From assembly GCA_031289815.1 (NCBI GenBank), contig JAITOS010000069.1, positions 1-12,190 on the forward strand: a stretch of 12,190 nucleotides of DNA, in the 5' to 3' direction. The translations under genes and the position numbers were made by a program. This document shows, piece by piece, positions 6,315 to 12,086 of this stretch (position 1 is the stretch's first letter; the number at the start of each line of letters is the position of its first letter). Origin of the DNA: Peptococcaceae bacterium (GTDB lineage: Bacteria; Bacillota; Desulfitobacteriia; Desulfitobacteriales; Desulfitobacteriaceae). Under the pieces are notes generated by a model. That model saw only the letters and a list, made by a program, of their open reading frames with translations. It did no database searches and was not told where the DNA came from.

Positions 6315-7412
6315 ATGGGTAAATATGATGTATTAAAGGCCAAAGGAGTTTCACGGCGTGATTTTATGAAACTCATGGCGGTCACGACGGCGGCGCTGGG
6401 CTTACCGGCGGCGATCGCGCCCCAGGCGGCAAAAGCCGTAGGGGAAGCGTTGGCGAAACCGCCGGTGATCTGGCTGTCGGGAATGGAGTGTACGGGATGT
6501 ACGACGTCTACCATCTCGACGATCAATCCCTCCGCGGCGGAATTGATTTTGGATACCCTGTCGATCCGCTACCATGAAGTCATCATGGCCGGTACGGGAG
6601 AAACCGCGGAACAGGCGTATGCGGAAACCCTGGCGGAAGGAAATTTCATCCTGGTCGTGGAAGGCTCGACGCCGCCGAACGAAGAGAAAGACGATTACTG
6701 TATCGTAGCCGGCAAGCCTTTCCGGAAAACCCTGCTGGAAGCCGCTGAAAAAGCGGAAGCGATCATCGCGGTCGGCAGCTGCGCCTGCGACGGCGCGGGA
6801 ATTCCCGGAGCCTCCGACATCACGCAGGCCGTGGGAGTGCGGGAACTGCTCAAAGCCAACGGCATAGCGACGCCGGTGATCAACCTGCCTTGCTGTCCGG
6901 TCAAATCACAAACCGTCATTGGCACGATTGTGTATTATTTAACATTTAAACAGGTGCCGGAGCTGGATTCCCAAGGACGCCCGCTCGTCTATTACGGCGG
7001 TCTGCTGCATGACAACTGTCCACGGCGCGGTCGTTTTGAAGCCGGTCAATTTCTCGAGGACTGGAACGATCCTGAACAAAAGGATTATTGCCTGCTTCTC
7101 AAAGGATGTAAAGGGCCGAAAACTTACACGGACTGCGCTTCCGTTTGGTTTAATGATAACGCGAATTTCTGCCTGAACGCGGGTTCGCCCTGCTCCGGTT
7201 GCAGTGAAGCCGGATTTTACAGCAAATTCAATCCGTTATATGAGAAAAACGACGACTTCCATGTACCCGGCGTAGTCGGTCAAATCAGTCCGGATCTCAT
7301 TGGCGCCGGGGTTGGCGCTGTGGCGGCGGGGTATTTGGCTTTCAGTACGGCAGGGAATGTTGCCAGAGGCCGTATCGGCAAAAAATCGAAAGAACATGGA
7401 GGGGATGAATAA
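6315..7412 (+). CDS. hyaA: [NiFe] hydrogenase small subunit, Tat-exported (group 1 type)
   Basis: Electron-transfer subunit of a membrane-bound uptake hydrogenase, 365 aa. The twin-arginine motif SRRDFMK at 13-19 precedes a hydrophobic stretch (20-38), so the folded heterodimer is exported by Tat. Proximal cluster ligands are C59 and C62 (ECTGC), C156 (GSC) and C194 (PCCP). The distal cluster uses H232, C235, C259 and C265. The medial cluster has C274, C293 and C296, plus C286 where [3Fe-4S] enzymes have proline. C158 and C193 are additional cysteines near the proximal ligands. G61 and A161 occupy the two supernumerary-cysteine positions of O2-tolerant enzymes, so a standard O2-sensitive type is expected. 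A C-terminal helix (about 328-346) with a basic tail anchors it to the membrane. GGAGGTG at 6304-6310 supports the start. The symbol follows E. coli Hyd-1; hydA, hybO or hupS-type naming is possible. Confidence 0.95.
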   Translation: MGKYDVLKAKGVSRRDFMKLMAVTTAALGLPAAIAPQAAKAVGEALAKPPVIWLSGMECTGCTTSTISTINPSAAELILDTLSIRYHEVIMAGTGETAEQAYAETLAEGNFILVVEGSTPPNEEKDDYCIVAGKPFRKTLLEAAEKAEAIIAVGSCACDGAGIPGASDITQAVGVRELLKANGIATPVINLPCCPVKSQTVIGTIVYYLTFKQVPELDSQGRPLVYYGGLLHDNCPRRGRFEAGQFLEDWNDPEQKDYCLLLKGCKGPKTYTDCASVWFNDNANFCLNAGSPCSGCSEAGFYSKFNPLYEKNDDFHVPGVVGQISPDLIGAGVGAVAAGYLAFSTAGNVARGRIGKKSKEHGGDE

Positions 7413-8969
7413 ATGGCGCAGAAAGTTGTCATTGATCCGATTACCAGAATTGAGGGTCATTTAAGAGTAGAAGTAGAAGTGGAAAATGGCGTAGTCACCG
7501 ACGCGCATATCATCGGCAAAATGTTCCGCGGTTTGGAACCGCTGCTGACGGGTCGTGATCCCAGGGACGCTTCCTACGTCGTGGAACGCGTCTGCGGCGT
7601 GTGCGCCGGTTCTCACGGCTGGACGTCCGCGCTGGCTCTCGACGAGGCCTATGGCGCGGAAGTTCCGGCGGGCGGCAGGATCATCCGCAATTTGATTCTG
7701 GGCGCGATGTGGCTCCATGACCATCCGCTGCATTTTTATCATCTCAGCGCTTTGGATTATCTGGATATCATGGCGGTCGCCCGCTATCAAGGCGGAGACG
7801 CCGGTCTGCTGGCGGTTAAGGATAAGATCGTATCCCTGGTGAACGCCAATGATACCGCGCCCCTGACCCCGAGATACGCGCCGGATGAATACAGCGTCAA
7901 TGATCCCGAATTAGTGACCACGGCGGTCGCGCATTATCTGAAAGCTCTGGAAATGCAGGCCAAGGCCAGGAAAATGTCCGCCTTGTTTGCCGGTAAACAA
8001 CCGCATCAATCGTCGATCGTGGTCGGCGGCGTGACCATTCTGCCGAAATTGGAAGTCGTCAATCAGTACGCTTCCATGCTGGAAGAACAGATCAGCTTCA
8101 TTGAAGACATTTATTTCCCGGACGTCATCACCTTCGGCACGGGGCCGCTGCTGCCTTTAGCCCAATCGGACATTGGGACGGGATACGGGCATTTCCTTTC
8201 GGTGGGCGCCTTTGACCGCGCGGATAACCGGCAGGATCCTTTCTTCAAACCGGGCCTGATTCTGGATGGCAATCTGGCCAATGTACTGCCCTTCGATGAA
8301 CAAAAAGTAACGGAAGACGTCACCTATGGCTGGTACCAGAACGGACAAGCGCAGCATCCCTATACGGGAGATTCGACGCCGGATTTGAGCAAGCCGGACG
8401 CCTATACCTACGTCAAAGCGCCGCGTTACGACGGCAAGCCGCTTGAAGTCGGACCCTTGGCCCGTATGCTGGTCATGAAGCCGGAAGGCTTAATGGATCT
8501 GGTCGCCAAGCATAATATGAAGCTGGGCGCGGTCGCCCGTCACGCCGCCAGAGCCTATGAAACCGTCATGCTGGCTCAGGAAATGCGCAATTGGGTAGAA
8601 GCCTTAAAACAGGAGATGAGTTCCGGTCATTTCCGGATTCATGACACGGATCACTGGAACGCGCCGAATGAGGGCAAAGGCGCCGGACTGGCGGAAGCGC
8701 CGCGGGGCGCGCTGGGTCACTGGATCTGGGTCAAAAACCGCAAAATCGCCAATTATCAGATGGTCGTTCCGACCACCTGGAACTTCTCGCCGCGGGATGA
8801 AAGCGGCGTGTTAGGACCGGCGGAAAAAGCGCTGATCGGCACCCCGGTTCCCGATATCGAAAACCCGATCAACGTCGCCAGGGTGCTTCGCTCCTACGAC
8901 CCCTGTCTGGCCTGCGCGATTCACCTGATCAGTCCGGACACGAATGAAGTCCGCAAGTTCCGGATATAA
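7413..8969 (+). CDS. hyaB: [NiFe] hydrogenase large (catalytic) subunit
   Basis: Carries the Ni-Fe(CN)2CO active site and oxidises H2, 518 aa. The N-terminal active-site motif is RVCGVCAGSH at 59-68 with C61 and C64; the C-terminal one is DPCLACAIH at 496-504 with C498 and C501. After H504 comes a 14-residue extension, the peptide that a maturation endopeptidase removes after nickel insertion. ITRIEGHLRVEVE at 10-22 is the conserved start of the family. There is no twin-arginine signal, so it should travel out with the small subunit. The start directly follows the small-subunit stop, and its ribosome binding site GGAGGGG (7398-7404) lies inside that gene, implying coupled 1:1 translation. The cytochrome and protease genes follow. 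Nickel and Fe(CN)2CO assembly genes (hyp) are not in the window. Confidence 0.97.
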   Translation: MAQKVVIDPITRIEGHLRVEVEVENGVVTDAHIIGKMFRGLEPLLTGRDPRDASYVVERVCGVCAGSHGWTSALALDEAYGAEVPAGGRIIRNLILGAMWLHDHPLHFYHLSALDYLDIMAVARYQGGDAGLLAVKDKIVSLVNANDTAPLTPRYAPDEYSVNDPELVTTAVAHYLKALEMQAKARKMSALFAGKQPHQSSIVVGGVTILPKLEVVNQYASMLEEQISFIEDIYFPDVITFGTGPLLPLAQSDIGTGYGHFLSVGAFDRADNRQDPFFKPGLILDGNLANVLPFDEQKVTEDVTYGWYQNGQAQHPYTGDSTPDLSKPDAYTYVKAPRYDGKPLEVGPLARMLVMKPEGLMDLVAKHNMKLGAVARHAARAYETVMLAQEMRNWVEALKQEMSSGHFRIHDTDHWNAPNEGKGAGLAEAPRGALGHWIWVKNRKIANYQMVVPTTWNFSPRDESGVLGPAEKALIGTPVPDIENPINVARVLRSYDPCLACAIHLISPDTNEVRKFRI

Positions 8970-8998
8970 TACCGTGATGGGGAAAGGAAGGTAATGAT

Positions 8999-9589
8999 AT
9001 GTCAGAGATCCTGCGTCCCGAAGATCATCCGCTACCGCAGCGCATTTTGCATTGGTCGAACCTGATCTGCTTCGCGTTCTTGATTTTCACGGGATTTATG
9101 ATTCGTTTTCCCTTTCAGGGAACGCCGATGAATCTCATGCGTAATCTGCATTTTACGTTTATGTTTATTTTCCTGGTGGGAGGGATTGTGCGCGGCTTCA
9201 TTTCGGTCTTTGGCAAGGAGCGGGATATTAAGTGCATCCTGCTCACCCGTAAAGACATCAAGCAGATCATCCCCCAGATTTTATACTACTGCTTCATCCT
9301 CAAAAAGGAACCGGAATTTGAAAAATATAATTCCCTGCAAAAAATGGCCTATATCGCCATGCAAGTGCTGGGCGTCTGTCAGGTGATTACGGGCGTCATT
9401 CTATACCGGCCAGAGACGTTCCAGACGCTCGGCTATATGCTGGGCGGTTTGGAAACCGTGCGGGTGATCCATTATCTGATTATGTGGATATTTATCTTTA
9501 TCATCGTGGTACATCTGTATCTGGTCTTTACGGCGGCGATGGCTCAATTTTGGTTCATGCTCTTCGGCAAGATCAAAAAGGATCATTAG
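8999..9589 (+). CDS. hyaC: Ni/Fe-hydrogenase b-type cytochrome subunit
   Basis: Integral membrane dihaem cytochrome b (HyaC/HydC family, cytochrome b561-like fold), 196 aa. It takes electrons from the distal cluster of the small subunit and passes them to the quinone pool. Four transmembrane helices are visible, near residues 19-37, 49-70, 117-136 and 155-178. Candidate haem ligands are H18 (RILHW), H51 (NLHF), H158 (VIHYL) and H172 (VVHLYL). A long polar segment (about 72-115) links helices 2 and 3. AGGAAGG around 8985-8991 serves the ATG at 8999. The gene begins 29 bases after the large subunit and is followed at three bases by the protease. Quinone, probably menaquinone, as acceptor is a family inference. 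Confidence 0.92.
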   Translation: MSEILRPEDHPLPQRILHWSNLICFAFLIFTGFMIRFPFQGTPMNLMRNLHFTFMFIFLVGGIVRGFISVFGKERDIKCILLTRKDIKQIIPQILYYCFILKKEPEFEKYNSLQKMAYIAMQVLGVCQVITGVILYRPETFQTLGYMLGGLETVRVIHYLIMWIFIFIIVVHLYLVFTAAMAQFWFMLFGKIKKDH

Positions 9590-9592
9590 CCG

Positions 9593-10090
9593 ATGTTGGC
9601 GCCTAAGATCATGATCATGGGGATCGGTAACGTGCTGTTATCCGACGAAGGCTGCGGGGTTCAGTTTCTGAAGGAGCTGGAAGAAGCGCAGCTGCCGGAG
9701 GACGTCGAGCTTCTGGAAGGCGGCACGGCGGGTCTGGAGCTGGTCCATCTGATCAAAGAAGCGGATTTTCTGATTCTCATTGACGCGGTCAACGCGCAGA
9801 GCGATCCGGGAGCGCTGTTTCGCTTCCAGCCGGAGGAGCTGAGCGTCTTTCCGCCGGAATTTCAGGTCTCCTTTCATCAGGTGGGGATTATCGAAGTGCT
9901 GAGCGTAGCCAAACTCTTGGGAAACGCACCGCAAACCCTGATCTACGGCATTCAGCCGAAGAGCTTAGAGTGGGGAATGGAGCTGTCCGCTGAGGTCAGG
10001 GCAGTCTTTCCCCGCTTGCTCAGGCTGGTAACTGGGGAAATCGCCTCGATCCGCCGCGATGGCCGCTTTTGCCGGGAGATCGGGGATTGA
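9593..10090 (+). CDS. hyaD: Hydrogenase maturation endopeptidase (HyaD/HybD family)
   Basis: Cytoplasmic nickel-dependent checkpoint protease that trims the C-terminal extension of the large subunit once nickel is in place; 165 aa. GIGNVLLSDEGCGV at 10-23 is the family signature. E19, D64 (in LIDAV) and H95 (in SFHQVG) match the nickel-binding triad of E. coli HybD. Its likely substrate is encoded in the same operon, where the large subunit keeps a 14-residue tail after DPCLACAIH. Only three bases separate it from the cytochrome stop, with AAGGA inside the cytochrome end acting as a ribosome binding site. ATG 9593 fits; ATG 9611 would cut into the first beta strand. It is the last gene of the operon. 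Confidence 0.93.
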   Translation: MLAPKIMIMGIGNVLLSDEGCGVQFLKELEEAQLPEDVELLEGGTAGLELVHLIKEADFLILIDAVNAQSDPGALFRFQPEELSVFPPEFQVSFHQVGIIEVLSVAKLLGNAPQTLIYGIQPKSLEWGMELSAEVRAVFPRLLRLVTGEIASIRRDGRFCREIGD

Positions 10091-10160
10091 TGGAAAACGG
10101 GCTGCCGTTGGTTTGGAAATGACAGGTGTGCCTTTATCGGTACGGTTTGCTTGTGCTGTG

Positions 10161-10186
10161 CGCGTCTCCTGGGGAGGCGCGTTTTT
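10161..10186 (+). terminator. Intrinsic terminator of the hydrogenase operon
   Basis: CGCGTCTCC at 10161-10169 pairs with GGAGGCGCG at 10173-10181, nine pairs with one T-G wobble, closing a three-base loop. TTTTT follows at 10182-10186. It lies 70 bases after the protease stop codon. Confidence 0.9.
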
Positions 10187-10188
10187 GT

Positions 10189-10224
10189 GTGCCTGTGCCT
10201 GTGACTGTGCTTGTGAATGTGAAT
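10189..10224 (+). repeat. Imperfect GTGNNT hexamer tandem array, six units
   Basis: Six consecutive hexamers begin with GTG and end in T: GTGCCT twice, then GTGACT, GTGCTT, and GTGAAT twice. The array starts directly after the terminator T-run. It is likely low-complexity sequence prone to slippage; no function can be assigned. Confidence 0.7.
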
Positions 10225-10320
10225 GCGGTGGGGAAAGAGGGAAACGCCGCCGGATTTCTCAGGTCGTCTTCAGGAGAGCGGAAGCTAGCGGAAGATAGAA
10301 GGATAGCAGGAAGGTGAAAA

Positions 10321-10482
10321 GTGAAAATATTTAATATGGATGGAAGTATGTCCGATAACGTAAGTAGCGTGTGCGGCAAGGACTGCGAGCGCGCCGCCGG
10401 TAGGGTGAAAACGATAACCATAGGTACTGCCTATGGACTATACAGATCATATGCATATAATATACATACAGTATACGTGTAG
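10321..10482 (+). CDS. Possible small ORF, 53 aa, unrecognised
   Basis: A GTG-start ORF of 53 aa beginning MKIFNMDGSMSDNVSSVCGK. It has a well-placed ribosome binding site, AGGAAGG at 10308-10314, six bases before the start. The product has two cysteines in CGKDC (residues 18-22), a basic middle, and a Tyr-rich C-terminus (Y38, Y41, Y44, Y46, Y52). The Tyr-rich part is encoded by the AT-rich stretch that also contains the candidate promoter of the next gene, so it may be an artefact of that sequence. No upstream promoter was recognised after the hydrogenase terminator, and no family is recognisable. Confidence 0.25.
   Translation: MKIFNMDGSMSDNVSSVCGKDCERAAGRVKTITIGTAYGLYRSYAYNIHTVYV
10418..10436. 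promoter_or_regulatory. Inverted repeat overlapping a -35 region (candidate operator)
   Basis: CCATAGG at 10418-10424 and CCTATGG at 10430-10436 are perfect inverted copies separated by TACTG. The right arm overlaps the proposed -35 box at 10434-10439, a typical position for a repressor site or, if bound only upstream, an activator site. The cognate regulator is not identifiable here. Confidence 0.4.
10434..10461 (+). promoter_or_regulatory. Candidate promoter of the four-helix membrane protein gene
   Basis: A perfect TATAAT lies at 10456-10461, with TGGACT at 10434-10439 (four of six consensus bases) and a 16-base spacer. It is 52 bases before the ATG at 10513. The -10 box partly overlaps the palindrome ATATGCATAT at 10449-10458. 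Confidence 0.45.
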
Positions 10483-10512
10483 TAATGTAGTAATATAGAG
10501 AGGAGTCTTGAT

Positions 10513-10995
10513 ATGGGCATATTTCGTAAAAATAAAAAGGAGGAAAAAAGCCCTTTGCAAAAGGCGCTGGACAGAATAAAGGCAGCGTATATCTTTGCCT
10601 TTATTTCGGCGGGACTCACCCTGATCATAACACTCGTAGCCGTTCTGGGGGGATTCACCCTGGTGAACGGCATCAATATCTATTCTCTGGCGGACGTCGT
10701 TTTCATCCTGATTTTAGCGATATTGCTCAAGACCATCAAGAGCCGCGTCGCCGCGGTCATTTTGTTTGTCCATTTTATGTGGAACAAGGTCCTCATGTGG
10801 GTTGATAATCCGCAGCTGGCATACAATTTTACCTGGTTCCTTTTTGCCGCAGGGTTTTTCTATGGCATTTTGGGGACATTTTCCTATCATAAGCTCAAGA
10901 AGCAGGAGGAGGCCGCCTTGAAAATGGAAATAGAAACAAAAACGGAGACGGAGATGGGAATAGAAGCAGAAGCGGAGAGCAACGAACTGAGCTAA
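10513..10995 (+). CDS. Unrecognised four-helix membrane protein with acidic repeat tail
   Basis: A 160-aa protein I do not recognise. The N-terminus (1-22) is strongly charged and basic. Four hydrophobic segments follow at about 24-48, 58-74, 78-97 and 104-124. Residues 126-160 form a charged, mostly acidic cytoplasmic-type tail in which Glu alternates with Ile, Thr or Ala (MEIETKTETEMGIEAEAE at 138-155). That tail is encoded by nine near-repeated hexamers at 10927-10980, so it may have grown by slippage. GAGAGGAG upstream of the ATG serves as the ribosome binding site. The gene has its own candidate promoter and lies 179 bases before the next gene on the same strand. No catalytic motif, signal peptide or transporter signature is visible. 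Confidence 0.75.
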   Translation: MGIFRKNKKEEKSPLQKALDRIKAAYIFAFISAGLTLIITLVAVLGGFTLVNGINIYSLADVVFILILAILLKTIKSRVAAVILFVHFMWNKVLMWVDNPQLAYNFTWFLFAAGFFYGILGTFSYHKLKKQEEAALKMEIETKTETEMGIEAEAESNELS

Positions 10996-11020
10996 CGCAC
11001 TGAGAGTAATGCGTTGAGCT
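10990..11020 (+). other. Hairpin over the stop codon of the membrane protein gene
   Basis: AGCTAACGCA at 10990-10999 pairs with TGCGTT and AGCT at 11010-11020, leaving G11016 bulged. That gives a ten-pair stem closing a ten-base loop and containing the TAA stop codon. No T-run follows, so it is not a classical terminator. It may stabilise the 3' end, or simply reflect the 13-base near-repeats (AACGNACTGAG) seen here. Confidence 0.3.
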
Positions 11021-11120
11021 GACGATCAGGATCTCCGGCGCTTGTGAATGGCGGCAAAAACTGATAGGATGACGGAAAGCGTGAAAATACTTTTCATAAA
11101 CTATTGGTGATGGTGCTTGC

Positions 11121-11160
11121 GCCGTCATGGAAACAAAGGTGAAAACGGCTGACTTTTTTT
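11121..11160 (+). terminator. Weak terminator-like element before the PF06541-like gene
   Basis: GCCGT at 11121-11125 can pair with ACGGC at 11145-11149, and seven T residues lie at 11154-11160. The five-pair stem and 19-base loop are weak. If real, it would reduce read-through into the gene whose ribosome binding site begins at 11162, or act as an attenuator in its leader. Confidence 0.2.
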
Positions 11161-11174
11161 GAAGGAGCTTGACG

Positions 11175-11717
11175 GTGGAGCGGCTAAAAGAATATTTTGC
11201 GTACTTCATGATGTACAGCGTGATCGGCTGGTGTTATGAAGTGTTTTTAGAGGTGGTTGTGTATCACTGGGGCTTCAGCAACCGGGGCGTATTATGGGGC
11301 CCGTATTGTCCCGTCTACGGCGTGGGCGCGCTGGCCTTTATTTTTTGTTTTAGAAAGCGGATGAAGAAACGGGAGTGCCTGTCACGAAAGCTCCTGGAAC
11401 TGCTGCTCGTTGGCGTGGGCTGTATGATCGTAGCGACCGGCATAGAGCTTGCGGCCAGTTATCTGCTGGAAGCGCTGACGGGCGCTTGGCCGTGGCAAAC
11501 GTATGCGGACTATCGCTATCATTTTCAGGCGAGAATCGCGCTTTCCCCCTCGGTGCGCTTTGGAATCGGCGGCGTGATCTTCCTGTATATCTTGCAGCCC
11601 ATACTGGAAAAGCTCGTACAGCACTGCCCCGCCAAGGTTTTCAACCGCTGTGTCTACGCTTTGGCGGCGATCATGGCCGCCGACGGAATCTTCACGGCGG
11701 GCAAGCTGTTTCGCTGA
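11175..11717 (+). CDS. Putative ABC-transporter type IV family membrane protein (PF06541-like)
   Basis: A 180-aa integral membrane protein matching the pattern of the putative ABC transporter permease family (CmpB-like, PF06541). Signature parts are YSVIGWCYEVFLE at 14-26, NRGVLWGPYCPVYG at 36-49, the acidic E91 and E99 in a helix, and WPWQTYADYRY at 105-115. Hydrophobic segments lie near 8-29, 46-59, 74-98, 128-144 and 158-172. A TTG at 11169 is also open, but the ribosome binding site AAGGAG (11162-11167) is one base from it and seven from GTG 11175, so GTG is chosen. No ATPase or binding-protein gene is nearby, so transport is a family label rather than a demonstrated role. It shares strand with the preceding membrane gene but is probably a separate unit. 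Confidence 0.82.
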   Translation: MERLKEYFAYFMMYSVIGWCYEVFLEVVVYHWGFSNRGVLWGPYCPVYGVGALAFIFCFRKRMKKRECLSRKLLELLLVGVGCMIVATGIELAASYLLEALTGAWPWQTYADYRYHFQARIALSPSVRFGIGGVIFLYILQPILEKLVQHCPAKVFNRCVYALAAIMAADGIFTAGKLFR

Positions 11718-11830
11718 CCGCTTTCCTGACAGACGGAAACAGCGCCGCGCCCCGGAACCTCATGCTCCCGGATAAAAACAGGGGGCGAAGCAATGGCGCT
11801 AATAGAGCAACAGACGAAAACGGCGAGAAA

Positions 11831-11900
11831 GTATAGATAATAGACTTATAGACAATTGATAAAACTATAATTGGTAAAACTATAAGTCTATTATCTATAC
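11831..11900. repeat. Perfect 21-bp AT-rich inverted repeat (hairpin or cruciform)
   Basis: The arm at 11831-11851, beginning GTATAGATAATAG, is the exact reverse complement of 11880-11900, ending CTATTATCTATAC. The 28-base interior forms a further hairpin: CAATT at 11853-11857 with AATTG at 11869-11873, and ATA at 11859-11861 with TAT at 11866-11868. AAAACTATAA also occurs as a direct repeat at 11861-11870 and 11876-11885. No T-run follows, so it is not a normal intrinsic terminator. Confidence 0.9.
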
Positions 11901-12060
11901 GAAGGACAGCGATACAATGCCGATAAATCCTCAATAAAACAGACAGGGAGCGCCTCAACAGCGAAGCCGGAGGCGGGCGTCTCCTTCAACCGGCGCTTAA
12001 CAAGCTCTCCCCAACAAGACCAAAAAAAACAGACCCACAAACGCCCCGTCCCCAGTTCCC

Positions 12061-12086
12061 CCAAGCCAAGCCCAAGCCAAGCCAAG
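12061..12086 (+). repeat. CCAAG pentanucleotide tandem repeat, five units
   Basis: Five CCAAG units at 12061-12065, 12066-12070, 12072-12076, 12077-12081 and 12082-12086, with one extra C at 12071. The last unit runs directly into the left arm of the GC-rich inverted repeat. Confidence 0.85.

Larger units (their letters stand above)
10091..10512. other. Intergenic region of 422 bases after the hydrogenase operon
   Basis: In order it holds the operon terminator (10161-10186), a GTGNNT hexamer array (10189-10224), a purine-rich stretch with AGCGGAAG direct repeats (near 10277-10294), a possible 53-aa ORF (10321-10482), and a candidate promoter with an overlapping inverted repeat (10418-10461). 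Several longer open frames cross the hexamer array, but they give only dipeptide-repeat translations and look spurious. Confidence 0.6.

Noticed and set aside
7461..7790. Minus-strand open frame within the hydrogenase large subunit
   Set aside because: Opposite-strand shadow of a well-conserved gene; no ribosome binding site or motif.
10059..10317. Plus-strand open frames translating as Cys-Ala or Val-Pro dipeptide repeats
   Set aside because: They result from the GTGNNT hexamer array and the terminator; both frames run through the terminator hairpin and overlap the protease gene end.
11831..11900. The AT-rich inverted repeat as an intrinsic terminator
   Set aside because: The stem is AT-rich and not followed by a T-run on either strand.
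11891..12085. Minus-strand open frame with a Gly/Leu-rich start
   Set aside because: Its N-terminus is the CCAAG repeat read on the other strand, and it ends within the AT-rich inverted repeat; no ribosome binding site.
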